DNA from: Rhizobium sp. SG_E_25_P2
GTDB lineage: Bacteria; Pseudomonadota; Alphaproteobacteria; Rhizobiales; Rhizobiaceae
DNA length: 64,000 nt
NCBI RefSeq assembly: GCF_029892285.1
Contig: NZ_JARXVM010000005.1
Coordinates: 124,001-188,000 of the forward strand
Direction of reading: 5' to 3'
Below are positions 28,812-40,042 of the stretch, one piece after another. The notes beneath the pieces were generated by a model that was not told where the DNA came from, searched no databases, and saw only the letters and a list, made by a program, of their open reading frames with translations. The first letter of the stretch is position 1; the number at the start of each line of letters is the position of its first letter. A program made the translations under genes and the position numbers.

Positions 28812-28844
28812 CGGGCCATGGCGTTCGGCCGTGGCCCGTTTTTT
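28812..28844 (+). terminator. Intrinsic terminator inside the atp operon, after atpE
   Basis: CGGGCCA (28812-28818) pairs with TGGCCCG (28832-28838); the pairing extends inwards through TGGC/GGCC to a GTTC loop and is followed by six Ts. This is a strong intrinsic terminator 20 bp past atpE and 30 bp before the b' gene, so the F0 transcript should be partly terminated here. Confidence 0.8.
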
Positions 28845-28873
28845 GATACCGTATCCTTGCCCTGGAGGAAGGA

Positions 28874-29476
28874 ATGTTTGTGACGACAGCCTATGTTCTG
28901 TCCGCCACGGCGGTAGAAGGGGCAGTGCAGTCGACGGAAGCCGAAGTGCACACCGAAACCGGTGTTCCGCACGACGCCGGCCACGCCGATGTATTCCCTC
29001 CCTTCGACGCCACCCAATATCCATCGCAGCTGCTGTGGCTGGCGATTACTTTCGGCGCCTTCTATTTCCTGGTGTCGAAGCTGATTTCTCCTCGCATTGG
29101 CTCGATCATCGAGACCCGTGAAGCCCGTATTGCCGGCGACCTTGCCGAAGCAAAGCGGATGAAGGACGAAGCCGACGCCGCCGTCGCCAGATATGAGCAG
29201 GAACTCGCTGCGGCCCGCGCCAAGGCGCAGGGCATTGCGGCGGAAGCCCGTGAGGTCGCCAAGGCAGAGTCGGACGCCGAGCGCCGTCAGCTCGAAGCCG
29301 ACCTTGCCAAGAAGATTTCGGAAGCAGAAACCAGCATCACCGCCATCAAGACAGCGGCTCTGGGTGAAGTATCAAGCGTGGCGCAGGACGCCGCGTCCGA
29401 GATCGTTTCCCGGCTCACCGGCGTGTCTGTCAACCCTGGCGAAGCCGCTGACGCGGTCAACGCCGTGAAAGGCTGA
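28874..29476 (+). CDS. F0F1 ATP synthase subunit b' (second stator b)
   Basis: A 200-residue peripheral stalk subunit found in photosynthetic and alphaproteobacterial ATP synthases. The long N-terminal extension (about 55 residues, Ala/Glu-rich) precedes one membrane helix, SQLLWLAITFGAFYFLVSKL. A long helical stalk follows (EARIAGDLAEAKRMKDEADA onward). CTGGAGGAAGG precedes the ATG. It pairs with subunit b as a heterodimer. It is often called atpF2 or atpG in rhizobia. Confidence 0.94.
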   Translation: MFVTTAYVLSATAVEGAVQSTEAEVHTETGVPHDAGHADVFPPFDATQYPSQLLWLAITFGAFYFLVSKLISPRIGSIIETREARIAGDLAEAKRMKDEADAAVARYEQELAAARAKAQGIAAEAREVAKAESDAERRQLEADLAKKISEAETSITAIKTAALGEVSSVAQDAASEIVSRLTGVSVNPGEAADAVNAVKG

Positions 29477-29487
29477 GGAGGCTCGTG

Positions 29488-29979
29488 ATGGATGCAACTA
29501 TGTGGGCGCAGATCTGGGCGCAAGTCGCGCTCCTGATCTTCCTCGGGGTCATCATCTACCTCAAGGTTCCCGGCATGGTCACCCGCGCGCTCGATTCGCG
29601 CGCGGAAAAGATCGCTGCCGAGCTGAATTCCGCCAAGAAGCTGCGCGACGAAGCGCAGGCTTTGCTGGCCGAATATCAGAAGAAGCGCGCGGCCGCTGAA
29701 GCGGAGGCCGCCGAAATCGTCGCCGCCGCCAAGCGGGAAGCCGATGCGCTGGCCGCAGAAGCCAAGCAGAAGACCGACGACTATGTGGCGCGCCGGACGC
29801 AGATGTCTGAACAGAAGATCAAGCAGGCGGAAGCCGAAGCTGTGGCCGCTGTTCGTTCCGCCGCTGTCGACCTCGCGGTTGCCGCAGCCGAAAAGCTGAT
29901 TGCGGGCAAGACGGATGCGTCGCTTTCCAACGCGTTGTTCAATGATGCGCTGGGCGAGGTGAAGACGCGGCTCAACTGA
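29488..29979 (+). CDS. atpF: F0F1 ATP synthase subunit b
   Basis: A 163-residue stator subunit. Its N-terminal membrane helix MWAQIWAQVALLIFLGVIIY is followed by a charged coiled-coil stalk (SRAEKIAAELNSAKKLRDEA) that reaches the F1 head. GAGGAGG at 29475-29481 sits 6 bp before the ATG at 29488, so this is preferred over the GTG at 29485. It is the last F0 gene; F1 genes are not in the window, as usual in this group. Confidence 0.95.
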   Translation: MDATMWAQIWAQVALLIFLGVIIYLKVPGMVTRALDSRAEKIAAELNSAKKLRDEAQALLAEYQKKRAAAEAEAAEIVAAAKREADALAAEAKQKTDDYVARRTQMSEQKIKQAEAEAVAAVRSAAVDLAVAAAEKLIAGKTDASLSNALFNDALGEVKTRLN

Positions 29980-30004
29980 GCCCTCTTCATGATACCGATT
30001 GAAG

Positions 30005-30028
30005 AACCCGCCGCGAGGCGGGTTTTTT
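30005..30028 (+). terminator. Intrinsic terminator of the atp operon
   Basis: AACCCGCC (30005-30012) and GGCGGGTT (30017-30024) form a stem with a GCGA (GNRA) tetraloop, followed by an extended T-run to 30028. It lies 25 bp past the atpF stop. Confidence 0.88.
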
Positions 30029-30056
30029 CATGCCGCTGTCTGGACATGGCGCATAG

Positions 30057-30998
<942 letters not shown>

Positions 30999-31041
30999 AG
31001 CCGACTGCCGGGGACGGATGCAATACGGCTTGCGACACGGT

Positions 31042-31686
31042 TTAGTCCTTCCGCAACGGGCGAAAGCTCATCCGGTGGAGAGGGCAGGGCCCGAGTGTTT
31101 CGATCGCGACCCGGTGCTGGGCCGTCGCATAGCCGGAATGTTTCTCAAACCCATATCCGGGATAGGCAACCGAGGCTTCCGTCATCATCAGGTCGCGGGT
31201 GACTTTGGCGACGATCGAGGCTGCAGCTATGGTGACGGACCGGCCGTCGCCCTTGACGAACGCCTTGGCCGGGCACGGAAGACCTGGCGGCACGTCGCGC
31301 CCATCGATGATGGCGAAGTCAGGCGCTCGCGCCAGCGACAATGCCGCGCGCCGCATCGCTTCTAGGCTCGCTTTGCGGATATCGCTCAGATCGATGCCGC
31401 GGGCGCTGACGGAGGCGATGGCGACATCGGCAGACGCCAGGATCTCCGCGTAGAGACGCTCGCGTTCGGATAGGGAAAGCTGTTTGGAGTCGTTTAGACC
31501 CATGGGAATGCGGCTGGGATCCAGAATGACGGCGCAGGCGACAACGGGTCCGGCCAGAGGGCCTCGTCCGACCTCATCGAGCCCGACAACCCGCCTATGG
31601 CCGTCGCGCATCAGCGCGGCCTCGATCGAGAAGGTCGGGCCAGGGGATTCAAAGAAGAAGGGTAGGGAATCGGCGGGACGCGTCAT
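31042..31686 (-). CDS. rnhB: Ribonuclease HII
   Basis: Cleaves RNA in RNA-DNA hybrids and single ribonucleotides in DNA. It is a 214-residue cytosolic enzyme. The active-site carboxylates lie in [20 protein letters not shown], the aspartate in FAIIDGRD and the later VAKVTRD aspartate. The start at 31686 ([11 protein letters not shown]) gives normal length; the open frame continues upstream to 31824 without family sequence, and the ribosome binding site is weak. The order atp operon, rnhB, radical SAM gene is familiar from rhizobia. Confidence 0.95.
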   Translation of the reverse strand: MTRPADSLPFFFESPGPTFSIEAALMRDGHRRVVGLDEVGRGPLAGPVVACAVILDPSRIPMGLNDSKQLSLSERERLYAEILASADVAIASVSARGIDLSDIRKASLEAMRRAALSLARAPDFAIIDGRDVPPGLPCPAKAFVKGDGRSVTIAAASIVAKVTRDLMMTEASVAYPGYGFEKHSGYATAQHRVAIETLGPCPLHRMSFRPLRKD

Positions 31687-31847
31687 GCGGGGTATGTGAC
31701 ATATCCCGCCGATTCCCCGCAAGTCCCGGATCGAGGGCGGCGGTCCGGGTCGCTCGCGGACGTCCTCCGTCGTTGCGGTTCGACGGAGGGCGCTGTACGA
31801 CGCAAGGCAAGGTTTCAGGGACATGCCATGCCTTGCGTGCGATGTTG

Positions 31848-33005
31848 TCAGAGCAGGCTCAATTGCACTCCGTGGCCGGAAGGCGGCACAAAAAGGTCGG
31901 TGTTCAATTGCATGCCGCGCCGCTTGAGGTCGTGCTTCTTTGCGGCAAGCTCGAACCGCCGGTGCAATTGCCAGGCATAGGGACCAGCGCCCTTCATCCG
32001 TTTGCCGAATTCTGCGTCGTAATCCTTGCCGCCGCGCATGGAGCGAACGAGATTCATCACATGCCGATACCGGTCAGGGTAGTTCCGCAGCAGCCAATCG
32101 CGAAACAGCGGACTCACTTCGAAAGGCAGGCGCAACAGGATGTAATTCGCTTCCTTGGCCCCAGCGGCCGCGGCGGCGTCAAGAATGCGCTCGAGTTCGT
32201 GATCATTGAGCGCGGGGATCATCGGCGCGGCCATCACGGCTGTCGGCACGCCAGCCTCTGCGAGCGTCCTGATCGCCTCCAGCCGCCGCGCCGGGGTCGA
32301 TGCCCGCGGCTCCATCAACCGGGCCAGCTTGCGATCAAGCGTCGTCACCGACAGCGCCACTTTCGCAAGGCCCTTCTCGGCCATCTTGGCCAGCAGATCG
32401 ACATCGCGCATCACCAGCGCGGATTTGGTCACGATAGAGACCGGGTGGTTGGCGGTGGCCAGCACTTCGAGGATCTGCCGCATGATGCGCCATTCTTTTT
32501 CGATCGGCTGATAGGGATCGGTGTTGGTGCCGATGGCGATCGTTTTGGGCTTGTATCCGGGCTTCGACAGTTCCCGCTCCAACTGCCGCGCCGCGTCTGG
32601 CTTGGCGAATAGCTTGGTTTCGAAATCGAGGCCCGCCGACAATCCCATGAAATCATGGCTTGGTCGCGCAAAACAATAGACACAGCCATGCTCGCAACCG
32701 CGATAGGGGTTGATCGATCGGTCGAACGGCACATCCGGGCTGTCATTGCGGGTGATGATGCTGCGCGCCTTCTCGACCTGGACTTCCGTGCGAAAAGGCT
32801 CCAGGCTTTCGAGCGTCTGCCAGCCATCGTCCAACGCCTCGCGTTCCGTCGGCTCGAACCGCCCTGCCGGGTTCAAGGCAACGCCGCGTCCGCGACGACG
32901 ATCGACGTCGATCCTCAGACCGCTCTCCTGGAGCAGTCCGTCGGCAAGCTCCGCCGTATTGGCAGGCTGGAATGCAGCCTGCCGCGAAAGGGACAGATTG
33001 ATCAT
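31848..33005 (-). CDS. PA0069-family radical SAM protein (spore photoproduct lyase-like)
   Basis: A 385-residue cytosolic radical SAM enzyme with the iron-sulfur ligands Cys104, Cys108 and Cys111 in [15 protein letters not shown] (C-x3-C-x2-C). [17 protein letters not shown] and LIKLP-like regions of the SplB-related group follow. Its substrate is unknown. GGAG lies 7 bp before the ATG at 33005; the open frame extends to 33098 without a better start. It is in the same direction as rnhB, 161 bp upstream, and divergent from the glycosyltransferase-like gene. Confidence 0.9.
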   Translation of the reverse strand: MINLSLSRQAAFQPANTAELADGLLQESGLRIDVDRRRGRGVALNPAGRFEPTEREALDDGWQTLESLEPFRTEVQVEKARSIITRNDSPDVPFDRSINPYRGCEHGCVYCFARPSHDFMGLSAGLDFETKLFAKPDAARQLERELSKPGYKPKTIAIGTNTDPYQPIEKEWRIMRQILEVLATANHPVSIVTKSALVMRDVDLLAKMAEKGLAKVALSVTTLDRKLARLMEPRASTPARRLEAIRTLAEAGVPTAVMAAPMIPALNDHELERILDAAAAAGAKEANYILLRLPFEVSPLFRDWLLRNYPDRYRHVMNLVRSMRGGKDYDAEFGKRMKGAGPYAWQLHRRFELAAKKHDLKRRGMQLNTDLFVPPSGHGVQLSLL

Positions 33006-33127
33006 TGGGCTTCTCCGAAGCGGCTCGAACCAACCGCCTGATGACAATTTTCCTATCCTGAAAAAGAGAACAATGCAAGAACAAAATGCGGCTGGCATTC
33101 CCCGGCGCCTTTCGGTAAAGGTATGTG

Positions 33128-33661
33128 ATGCTGACGGTGATGTTGGAATGTGAAAACAGCGAGCCAGAACTCGCCTATACGCTCTCGGTGCTTGTGTCGG
33201 GCGCCGTGGATGGCGTCGTCAGCGAAGTCATCATTCTCGACAGGGGGTCTGAGGACGGCACCGCGCGCTTGGCGGATGCGGCAGGATGCAAATATTTGGT
33301 CGACTGGGCTCTGGCCGATATCGTGCATGCCGCGCGCGGCGAATGGCTTTTGTTTCTACAGCCCGGAGCCCGACCGCAAAGCGGCTGGGTCGAGGAAGTT
33401 CTGGAATATGCGGCTGTTGACGGCAAGCCTGCACGGTTTTCGCCGTCTCGACGGTTTCGCAAGCCGTGGTTCAAACGCATCATGCAGCGCAATGAACCGC
33501 TGGAGGATGGTTTCCTTGTTCGCAAGCGCGATATCTTGCCGGCGCTGAAGGCTGGCGCTGATATTGCGCGCTTCATGCGCGGCGTGGCGCGCCGCCGGCT
33601 GCGATCGGAACTCATTCCCGCCTGGGTCCTGCGCGGACGCCGCAGAGACGCAGTGTCATAG
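33128..33661 (+). CDS. Short family-2 glycosyltransferase-like protein
   Basis: A 177-residue cytosolic protein with a GT-A-like N-terminal half (ECENSEPELAYTLSVLVSGA, EVIILDRGSEDGTARLADAA, ARGEWLLFLQPGARPQSGW). The C-terminal half is basic (RRFRKPWFKRIM, RRRLRSEL). It is about half the length of a typical GT2 enzyme and lacks an obvious acceptor-binding region. The usual DXD lies near ILDRGSEDG but is degenerate, so it may not be a functional transferase. The ATG at 33128 is preferred over the GTG at 33125, on AAAGG spacing. It is familiar next to rnhB/radical SAM in rhizobia. Confidence 0.78.
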   Translation: MLTVMLECENSEPELAYTLSVLVSGAVDGVVSEVIILDRGSEDGTARLADAAGCKYLVDWALADIVHAARGEWLLFLQPGARPQSGWVEEVLEYAAVDGKPARFSPSRRFRKPWFKRIMQRNEPLEDGFLVRKRDILPALKAGADIARFMRGVARRRLRSELIPAWVLRGRRRDAVS

Positions 33662-33791
33662 GTCTTGTATGAGATATTGTTTATAAGTAGCCAGTAAAAT
33701 TAGGGGAAACTTAAGCGTGAAGCCGTAAAATTACGGACAAACGCCGGAAACTGTCATGTTTCCGAGCGTCTCTGGACGCCGAGGGGACCTG

Positions 33792-35603
33792 ATGACCAAC
33801 CTGAAGATTGCGCATAAGCTTTACCTGCTGGTTTTTGCATTGATGGCCGCCTTTGCGGTTGCCGTGACATTCGAAATCCGCGCCGCCTCCGACGCGGTCT
33901 ACAACGAACGTTATGAGATGTTGCGAACCGAAACGGAAACCGCCGTCTCGATCCTCAAGCAATTCCATGAACGTCAGCTTGCGGGCGAACTGACCGAAGA
34001 ACAGGCGCGGGCCCAGGCCTATCAGGTCGTCAACGGCATGAAATATTCGCCGGATGGCTATTTCTTCGCCTATGACTACGACCTGAACATGGCCTTCCAT
34101 TACGATAAGGACAAGGTCGGCAAAAATCTCCGCGGCAAACCGGATCCCAAGGGGACGCTGTATCGCGAAGAACTGCTGAAGCTCGGCCAGGCAGGCGGCG
34201 GCCGCACGGATTTCTACGCCTCCAAACCCGGCGAGCCGAAAGACGCGTTCTTCCGCAAGAGCGCGTATGCGCTGGCGTTCGAGCCATGGAAGCTGGTCGT
34301 GGTCACCGGTCTCTATATCGACGATCTCGATGCCCAGGTGAACGGCATGATCAGCCAGGCCATTGGCGTCATCCTGGCCATTTTCGCCCTGGGCTCGGCG
34401 CTGGCCTATCTGATTATGCGCTCGATCACCAAGCCGCTTGAAGACGTCCGCCAGGCGCTTGGCGCGGTCGCGGATGAAAACACCACGATTGCCGTGCCGC
34501 ATGCGTCGCTCAGCAACGAAATCGGCATGATGGCGCAAGCCACCGCTGCGCTGCAGGCCAAGATTCGCGAGCGGCATGAACTGTCCGAGCGCGAGGCGCG
34601 CCAGCAGCGTGAACTCGCCGCCGAGCGTGAAGCCAATGCTCAGCGTGAGCATGAGGACGCTGAAGCGTTGTCGCGCGTCGTGCAGGAAATCGGCGCCACC
34701 ATGGAACAGCTCGCCATCGGCGACCTCACCGTGCGCTGCAGCGATCTCGGCGGCAAATATGAATCGCTCAGGATCAACCTCAACCAGTCGCTGTCCAAGC
34801 TGGAAGGCGCCATGTCGAAGGTCAATCGCAAGGGCGAGGATATCGGCGCGTCCAAGGACGAGATCCGGCGGGCATCCAGCGAGCTTGCGCTGCGCACCGA
34901 GCGTCAGGCCGCCAATCTTGAGGAAACCTCGGCGGCCATCGACGAATTGTCCGTGACTGTTCGCCAGACTGCGGAGGGCGCCCGCGAGGCCGCCAACCGC
35001 GTCGCCACTGTGTCCGGCGAGGCCAACAGCAGCGACAAGATCGTCGCCCGCGCCATCACCGCCATGAGCGGCATCGAAAGATCATCGACGGAGATCACCA
35101 AGATCATCGGCGTGATCGACGAGATCGCCTTCCAGACCAACCTGCTGGCGCTGAACGCTGGCGTCGAGGCGGCCCGCGCCGGCGAAAGCGGCAAGGGCTT
35201 CGCGGTTGTGGCGCAGGAAGTGCGCGAGCTCGCCCAGCGCTCCGCAGCCGCCGCCAAGGAAATCAAGGAGCAGATCTCGCGGTCGTCGATGCAGGTTTCT
35301 GAAGGGGTGGATCTTGTGGGGCAGACTGGCGAGGCGCTGAAACGCATCTCCGACCAGATCAGTTCGGCCAACTCCATCGTCGAGAAGATCGCCCATAGCG
35401 CGCAGGAGCAGGACGCGACGTTGAAGAGCATCGCAAGCTCCGTCAATCAGCTCGATCTCGCCACGCAGCAAAACGCCGCCATGGCGGAGGAAACCACGGC
35501 TTCCGCTCAGGTGCTGGCCGACGACACCGAGGAACTGGTCAAACTCATCAGCGCTTTCCGCGTTCATCCCAACGCCGGAGCGCATCACCGGCAGGCGGCT
35601 TGA
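33792..35603 (+). CDS. Methyl-accepting chemotaxis protein with extracytoplasmic Cache domain
   Basis: A 603-residue transmembrane chemoreceptor. TM1 is at about residues 9-28 ([18 protein letters not shown]). The periplasmic single Cache domain (about 30-185) includes [20 protein letters not shown] and [15 protein letters not shown]2 is at about 190-212 ([20 protein letters not shown]), followed by HAMP (213-268) and a cytoplasmic signalling domain. The hairpin tip is [20 protein letters not shown]. The Cache type often senses small organic acids. GAGGGG precedes the ATG at 33792. It ends with [13 protein letters not shown], matching the partial receptor at the window start. Confidence 0.94.
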   Translation: MTNLKIAHKLYLLVFALMAAFAVAVTFEIRAASDAVYNERYEMLRTETETAVSILKQFHERQLAGELTEEQARAQAYQVVNGMKYSPDGYFFAYDYDLNMAFHYDKDKVGKNLRGKPDPKGTLYREELLKLGQAGGGRTDFYASKPGEPKDAFFRKSAYALAFEPWKLVVVTGLYIDDLDAQVNGMISQAIGVILAIFALGSALAYLIMRSITKPLEDVRQALGAVADENTTIAVPHASLSNEIGMMAQATAALQAKIRERHELSEREARQQRELAAEREANAQREHEDAEALSRVVQEIGATMEQLAIGDLTVRCSDLGGKYESLRINLNQSLSKLEGAMSKVNRKGEDIGASKDEIRRASSELALRTERQAANLEETSAAIDELSVTVRQTAEGAREAANRVATVSGEANSSDKIVARAITAMSGIERSSTEITKIIGVIDEIAFQTNLLALNAGVEAARAGESGKGFAVVAQEVRELAQRSAAAAKEIKEQISRSSMQVSEGVDLVGQTGEALKRISDQISSANSIVEKIAHSAQEQDATLKSIASSVNQLDLATQQNAAMAEETTASAQVLADDTEELVKLISAFRVHPNAGAHHRQAA

Positions 35604-35614
35604 AAGCTTTGACT

Positions 35615-35650
35615 CACAAAAAAACCGGCCGCGAAAGCGGCCGGTTTGCG
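35615..35650. terminator. Bidirectional terminator between the chemoreceptor and glyS
   Basis: An 11-bp perfect stem (35622-35632 with 35637-35647) has a GAAA tetraloop on the plus strand. On the minus strand it is followed by seven Ts, so it is a strong intrinsic terminator for glyS. On the plus strand the tail is TTTGCGTTTG, which is weaker. Confidence 0.82.
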
Positions 35651-35666
35651 TTTGAGCCTATGCTGT

Positions 35667-37781
35667 TCAGCCCGAAATCTTGCTGAAATCCGCCACCGTT
35701 CCGGTCGCGCTGCGGATTGCCGCCAGGAGCGCCAGACGATTGGCGCGGATATCGGCATTCTCATCATTGACGAGCACATCGGTGAAGAAGGCGTCCACGG
35801 GGCCGCGCAGCTTGGACAGCGCTTCCATGGCGGCAGCGAAATCCTCCCGCGCCACGGCTTCCGCCGCACTCTGGCTGGCGTTGACGATCGCCTGATGCAG
35901 TGCCGTCTCTGCCGGCAGTTTCAGCAGCGACAGATCGATGCGTTCGGCAGCCTTGGTTCCCTTCTTTTCCTCGGCGGCGAGCAATTGCGTGGCGCGCTTG
36001 GTTCCCGCCAGCAAGTTCTTGCCATCTTCTGTGCCGATAAAGGCCGACAGCGCTTCGGCGCGGCGCACGATGGTCAAGAGATCGTCGGCGTCTTCGGAAA
36101 GCACGGCGTCGACGATGTCGTGACGGCGACCGGCGTCCTTGAGATAGACCTTCAGGCGGTCGTGGAAGAAGGAGAGGAGGTCGCGGTCAGAAGCCACGCT
36201 CAACAGTTTGAGGCGGACATTGTTCTCCAGGATGATCCGGATCACGCCCAGCGCCGCGCGACGCAGCGCATAGGGGTCCTTCGAGCCCGTCGGCTTTTCG
36301 TCGATCGCCCAGAAGCCCACCAGCGTATCCAGCTTGTCGGCCAGCGCCACGGTCGCGGCCACCTTGTCGGTCGGCACGCGGTCGGAAGGGCCCTGCGGCT
36401 TGTAGTGATCCTCGATGGCGGTCGCGACCGCTGCGTCTTCACCCTGCAGCGCCGCATATTTGCGGCCCATGATGCCCTGCAGTTCCGGAAATTCACCCAC
36501 CGCTTCGGTGCGGAGATCGGCCTTGGCCAGTACCGCGGCGCGATCCACCAGAATGGGATCGGCGCCTGTGGCCTTGGCGAGTTCCGCCGCCAGTGCGCGG
36601 ATGCGCGTCACGCGCTCGCCTTGGCTGCCCAGCTTGGCGTGGAACGTCACATTGAGATGGTCGAGCTTGGCCATGCGCTGGTCGAGCGGCTTGGAAAGAT
36701 CGAGGCCGAATTTCGCCGCTGAATCCTTCAGCGCGTCGAGATCGGGCAGGTCGCCCTGGTCGCGTTTGTAGAAATGCGCCGCGTCCGACAGGCGCGCGCG
36801 CACGACCTTGCCATTGCCGTGAATGATCTCGGCGCCGCCGTCCTTGGCTTCGATGTTCGAGATCAGGATGAAATGGTTCGACAGCGCCTCCTGGCCATGC
36901 AGGCGGGTGACGAAACATTTCTGGTTGGTCTTGATGGTCAGCCGGATGATTTCGGCCGGGATCTTCAGATAATCCTCTTCGAAGCTGCCCATCAGCACAT
37001 GCGGATATTCCACCAGCCCCGACACTTCCTCGAGCAGGCCCTCGTCCTCGACGAGGTCGAGACCGGAGGCGAAGGTGATGTTCTTGGCGTCGGCCAGGAT
37101 GATTTCCTTGCGGCGGTCGGCGTCGAGAATGACCTTGGCCTTTTCGAGCGCCGAGACATAGTCCGAGAACCGCTTGACGGTGATGGCGTCCGGCGCGTGG
37201 AAACGATGGCCATAGGTGACGTTTGAGGCGACTATGCCGTCGATTTCGAAGGGGATCACCACCGGTTCGTCATGCTCGGGCCCGAAGGTGCAGACGATCG
37301 ATTGCAGCGGACGCACCCAGCGCAACGAACCCGGCTTTGCCGAGGCCGCGCCTGAACGCATGCTCTTCGGCCAGGGGAAATTGCGGATGATGCCGGGCAT
37401 CACATCGGTGATGATCTCTTCGGCCGCGCGGCCATGTTTGTGGATCATCGCCACATAGAAATCGCCCTTCTTGGGGTCCGATTTCACCTGCGCCTGTTCG
37501 ATGGAAGAAAGGCCGGCGGAGCGCAGGAAGCCGTCGATGGCCGCCTGCGGCGCTTTCGTGCTCGGTCCCTTGCGCTCTTCATGCTGATCGGCGGAGCGGG
37601 CGGTCAGGCCGCGAATGTCGAGCGTCAGCCGGCGCGGCGTCCAGTATTCGCGTGCACCCTCGTAAGTGAGGCCCGCCTCCACCAGCGCGTCCGTCAACAG
37701 CTTTTTCAAATCGCCCGCGGCCTTGCGCTGCATGCTGGCGGGAATTTCCTCGGAGCGGAGTTCAAGAAGAAGATCGGGCAT
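35667..37781 (-). CDS. glyS: Glycyl-tRNA synthetase beta subunit
   Basis: The 704-residue beta subunit of the bacterial heterotetrameric glycyl-tRNA synthetase, needed with GlyQ to charge tRNA-Gly. It opens with [20 protein letters not shown], the family N-terminus. [15 protein letters not shown] and the HD-like core [12 protein letters not shown] follow, with a C-terminal DALR-type anticodon region ([20 protein letters not shown]). The ATG at 37781 is chosen, because the frame before it has no family sequence. The alpha subunit gene is 4 kb away (41788-42735), separated by three unrelated genes. Confidence 0.95.
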   Translation of the reverse strand: MPDLLLELRSEEIPASMQRKAAGDLKKLLTDALVEAGLTYEGAREYWTPRRLTLDIRGLTARSADQHEERKGPSTKAPQAAIDGFLRSAGLSSIEQAQVKSDPKKGDFYVAMIHKHGRAAEEIITDVMPGIIRNFPWPKSMRSGAASAKPGSLRWVRPLQSIVCTFGPEHDEPVVIPFEIDGIVASNVTYGHRFHAPDAITVKRFSDYVSALEKAKVILDADRRKEIILADAKNITFASGLDLVEDEGLLEEVSGLVEYPHVLMGSFEEDYLKIPAEIIRLTIKTNQKCFVTRLHGQEALSNHFILISNIEAKDGGAEIIHGNGKVVRARLSDAAHFYKRDQGDLPDLDALKDSAAKFGLDLSKPLDQRMAKLDHLNVTFHAKLGSQGERVTRIRALAAELAKATGADPILVDRAAVLAKADLRTEAVGEFPELQGIMGRKYAALQGEDAAVATAIEDHYKPQGPSDRVPTDKVAATVALADKLDTLVGFWAIDEKPTGSKDPYALRRAALGVIRIILENNVRLKLLSVASDRDLLSFFHDRLKVYLKDAGRRHDIVDAVLSEDADDLLTIVRRAEALSAFIGTEDGKNLLAGTKRATQLLAAEEKKGTKAAERIDLSLLKLPAETALHQAIVNASQSAAEAVAREDFAAAMEALSKLRGPVDAFFTDVLVNDENADIRANRLALLAAIRSATGTVADFSKISG

Positions 37782-37990
37782 GGTGTCTTTCGCTTTCGCG
37801 GGCGGATAGGGAAATGTCGCGCCGGACCTAGCAAGTTCCGCGCCGCTTGTCATGCCTGAATTGCGCGGCGGCTCGGATGGGGAAATTGATAAATATCAGC
37901 GGTCGCTAAAGTTGTAGCAAAGCCTTGCAGCCTTCTTTAGCGGGGCTCGCTTATCCTGATCCCCTAGGTCATTTCAGGGGGAATCCCCGC

Positions 37991-40042
37991 ATGCCGCAGG
38001 CAGTCTGGAATGCAATGCCCATCTGGGGTCTGGTCACGACCCGCGCCATGCTCCGCTGGACGCTGAGCGACAAGAGCCGCGACGAAGTTCTCTCCGGCGT
38101 GCTCAACGAAATCATTTCGACGCGCGAATTCGACCTCGGCCCCTGCGCCGCCATCTTCAACGAAACGCCTTATGGCGGACGGCACAAGCTTCTCTATCAC
38201 ACCCAGGCCGATTGGTGCACGATTCCGCTGGAATATGACCCGCAATCGGGTCAGGCGCAGCCACTCTGTGCGGAAGACCGGGCGCGCTGCTACCTGCTGC
38301 CGTTGATCGACCGCAGTTCCGGCGCGGTCTTCGGCTCAGTTCTGTTCCTGGGCAAGAGCCGCCGCCGCATGGACGAGGAGCGCATGGCGGTGTTGCGGCT
38401 GCTGATCTGCGACCTCGCCGATATCGTCCTCTCTCGCCGCCGCGCCGACGCCGACCACCAGTTCGCCGATCTCGTCGAGATTTCGACAGACGAGATCTAC
38501 CTCATCGATCCCGACATGCTAGAGATCTTCCGCGCCAATGGCACCGCGTCGATCAAGACCGGTTATCGCGAAGACCAGCTCATTCGCATGACGCCGGTGT
38601 CTCTGAAACCCGAACTTTCGCTCGACGAGTATCGCATCCTCATCAATCCCGTACTGAGTGGCCGCGAGAAATTCGTGACCTTCGAGACGTTTCACGCCCG
38701 ACGTGACGGCAGCCAGTACCGCGTTACGGTGAAGGTCATCTCGCTCAGGGGAGAGAAGGGGGAATGCCTTGCCGAGGTGGTGTTCGATACGACCGAAGAA
38801 CAGCGCAAGATGCTGGGCATCCTTCAGGCCGCTTTTGAGGCGTTTCCGGGCGGTATCGCCGTCTTCGATCATCGGCTCGACCTGTTGATCGCCAATCGCC
38901 ATCTCTACGAGCTTCTTGATGTCACGCCTGACGCATTCCCGCCCGGCGCCAGTTTCGAAAGCCTGATCCGCATCAATGCCGAGCGCGGCGAATATGGCGA
39001 TGGCGACATCGACGCGCTGGTGCTGGAGCGGGTCAATCACGCCCGGCTCTTCCTGCCGCATAGTTTCGAACGCGCCAACGGCAATGGCAAGGTGCTCGCC
39101 GTGCGCGCCGAACCACTCGCCGCCGGCGGCTATATTCTCAGCTACACCGACATCACCGTGCGCAAGCAGGCGGAGATCGAACTCATCCGCCATCGCGACC
39201 AGTTGGAGGATCAGGTCCGCGAACGCACGCTGGAAATCGAAGCCCAGGCGCATGCGCTCGAAGAGGCGCTGAACCATGAAAAGCAGATCAATGCGCTGCA
39301 GCGCCAGTTCGTCTCAATGACCAGCCACGAATTCCGCACCCCGCTCGCCATTATCGACGGCGCCGCCCAGCGACTGCTCCGCCGCAGAGGCGCGGTCGAT
39401 CAGGACTTCCTCACCGAGAAGACTGGCCAGATCCGCGCATCGGTGGCCCGGATGGTCGAGCTGATGGAGAGCTTCCTCTCTGCCGGTCGCATGACCACGG
39501 GCAAGATCGAACTCAATCTCGCCGATTGCTCCATCAGGACGCTAATCGAACAGGCGGTGGAGCGTCAGCGCGAATTCTCCAAGCGCCATCGTTTCCATGT
39601 CGACCTGCAATTCCTGCCCGAAAAGATCCGCTGCGATCCGCTCGGAGTCGGTCAGGCGATCACCAATCTGCTGTCGAACGCGGTGAAATACTCGCCGCAT
39701 GCGCCGGATATCGAGATCACCGGCTGGGACGAGGGCGACTATGCGGTGATTTCCTTCCGCGATCATGGCGTCGGCATTGATACCGACGACATACCGAAAA
39801 TGTTCTCGCTCTATTTCCGCGCCCGCACCTCCACGGGCATCGCCGGAACGGGGATCGGGCTCAACCTCGTCAAGCAGATCGTCGATCTGCATGAAGGGGA
39901 CATCAGGGTCGACAGCGAGCGGGGGCAGGGGTCGACATTCACCCTCATCCTGCCAGTGCATGGACCCGCAACCAAGCCGCAGGCGGAGCGCGCAAATGCG
40001 CCCATCCGTCCGGCCCAGCAAGAAGAAAGGATATCGGCATGA
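37991..40042 (+). CDS. Soluble PAS-domain sensor histidine kinase
   Basis: A 683-residue kinase with no membrane segment, so it senses a cytosolic signal. Order: an N-terminal GAF-like region (about 1-150), a PAS domain (155-285), a second PAS of the PAS_7 type (about 290-400; FPGGIAVFDHRLDLLIANRH), a coiled coil, HisKA with phospho-accepting His446 in MTSHEFRTPLAI, and HATPase with NLLSNAVKYSP, DHGVGID and GTGIGLNLVKQI. The ATG at 37991 follows AGGGGG. The cognate response regulator overlaps its stop in ATGA. It is inserted between glyS and aroA/glyQ and is divergent from glyS. Confidence 0.92.
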   Translation: MPQAVWNAMPIWGLVTTRAMLRWTLSDKSRDEVLSGVLNEIISTREFDLGPCAAIFNETPYGGRHKLLYHTQADWCTIPLEYDPQSGQAQPLCAEDRARCYLLPLIDRSSGAVFGSVLFLGKSRRRMDEERMAVLRLLICDLADIVLSRRRADADHQFADLVEISTDEIYLIDPDMLEIFRANGTASIKTGYREDQLIRMTPVSLKPELSLDEYRILINPVLSGREKFVTFETFHARRDGSQYRVTVKVISLRGEKGECLAEVVFDTTEEQRKMLGILQAAFEAFPGGIAVFDHRLDLLIANRHLYELLDVTPDAFPPGASFESLIRINAERGEYGDGDIDALVLERVNHARLFLPHSFERANGNGKVLAVRAEPLAAGGYILSYTDITVRKQAEIELIRHRDQLEDQVRERTLEIEAQAHALEEALNHEKQINALQRQFVSMTSHEFRTPLAIIDGAAQRLLRRRGAVDQDFLTEKTGQIRASVARMVELMESFLSAGRMTTGKIELNLADCSIRTLIEQAVERQREFSKRHRFHVDLQFLPEKIRCDPLGVGQAITNLLSNAVKYSPHAPDIEITGWDEGDYAVISFRDHGVGIDTDDIPKMFSLYFRARTSTGIAGTGIGLNLVKQIVDLHEGDIRVDSERGQGSTFTLILPVHGPATKPQAERANAPIRPAQQEERISA

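Noticed and set aside
33128-33661. Glycosyltransferase-like gene as a truncated pseudogene
   Set aside because: It is short, but the frame is intact with a normal start and stop, and I recall orthologues of similar length next to rnhB in rhizobia.
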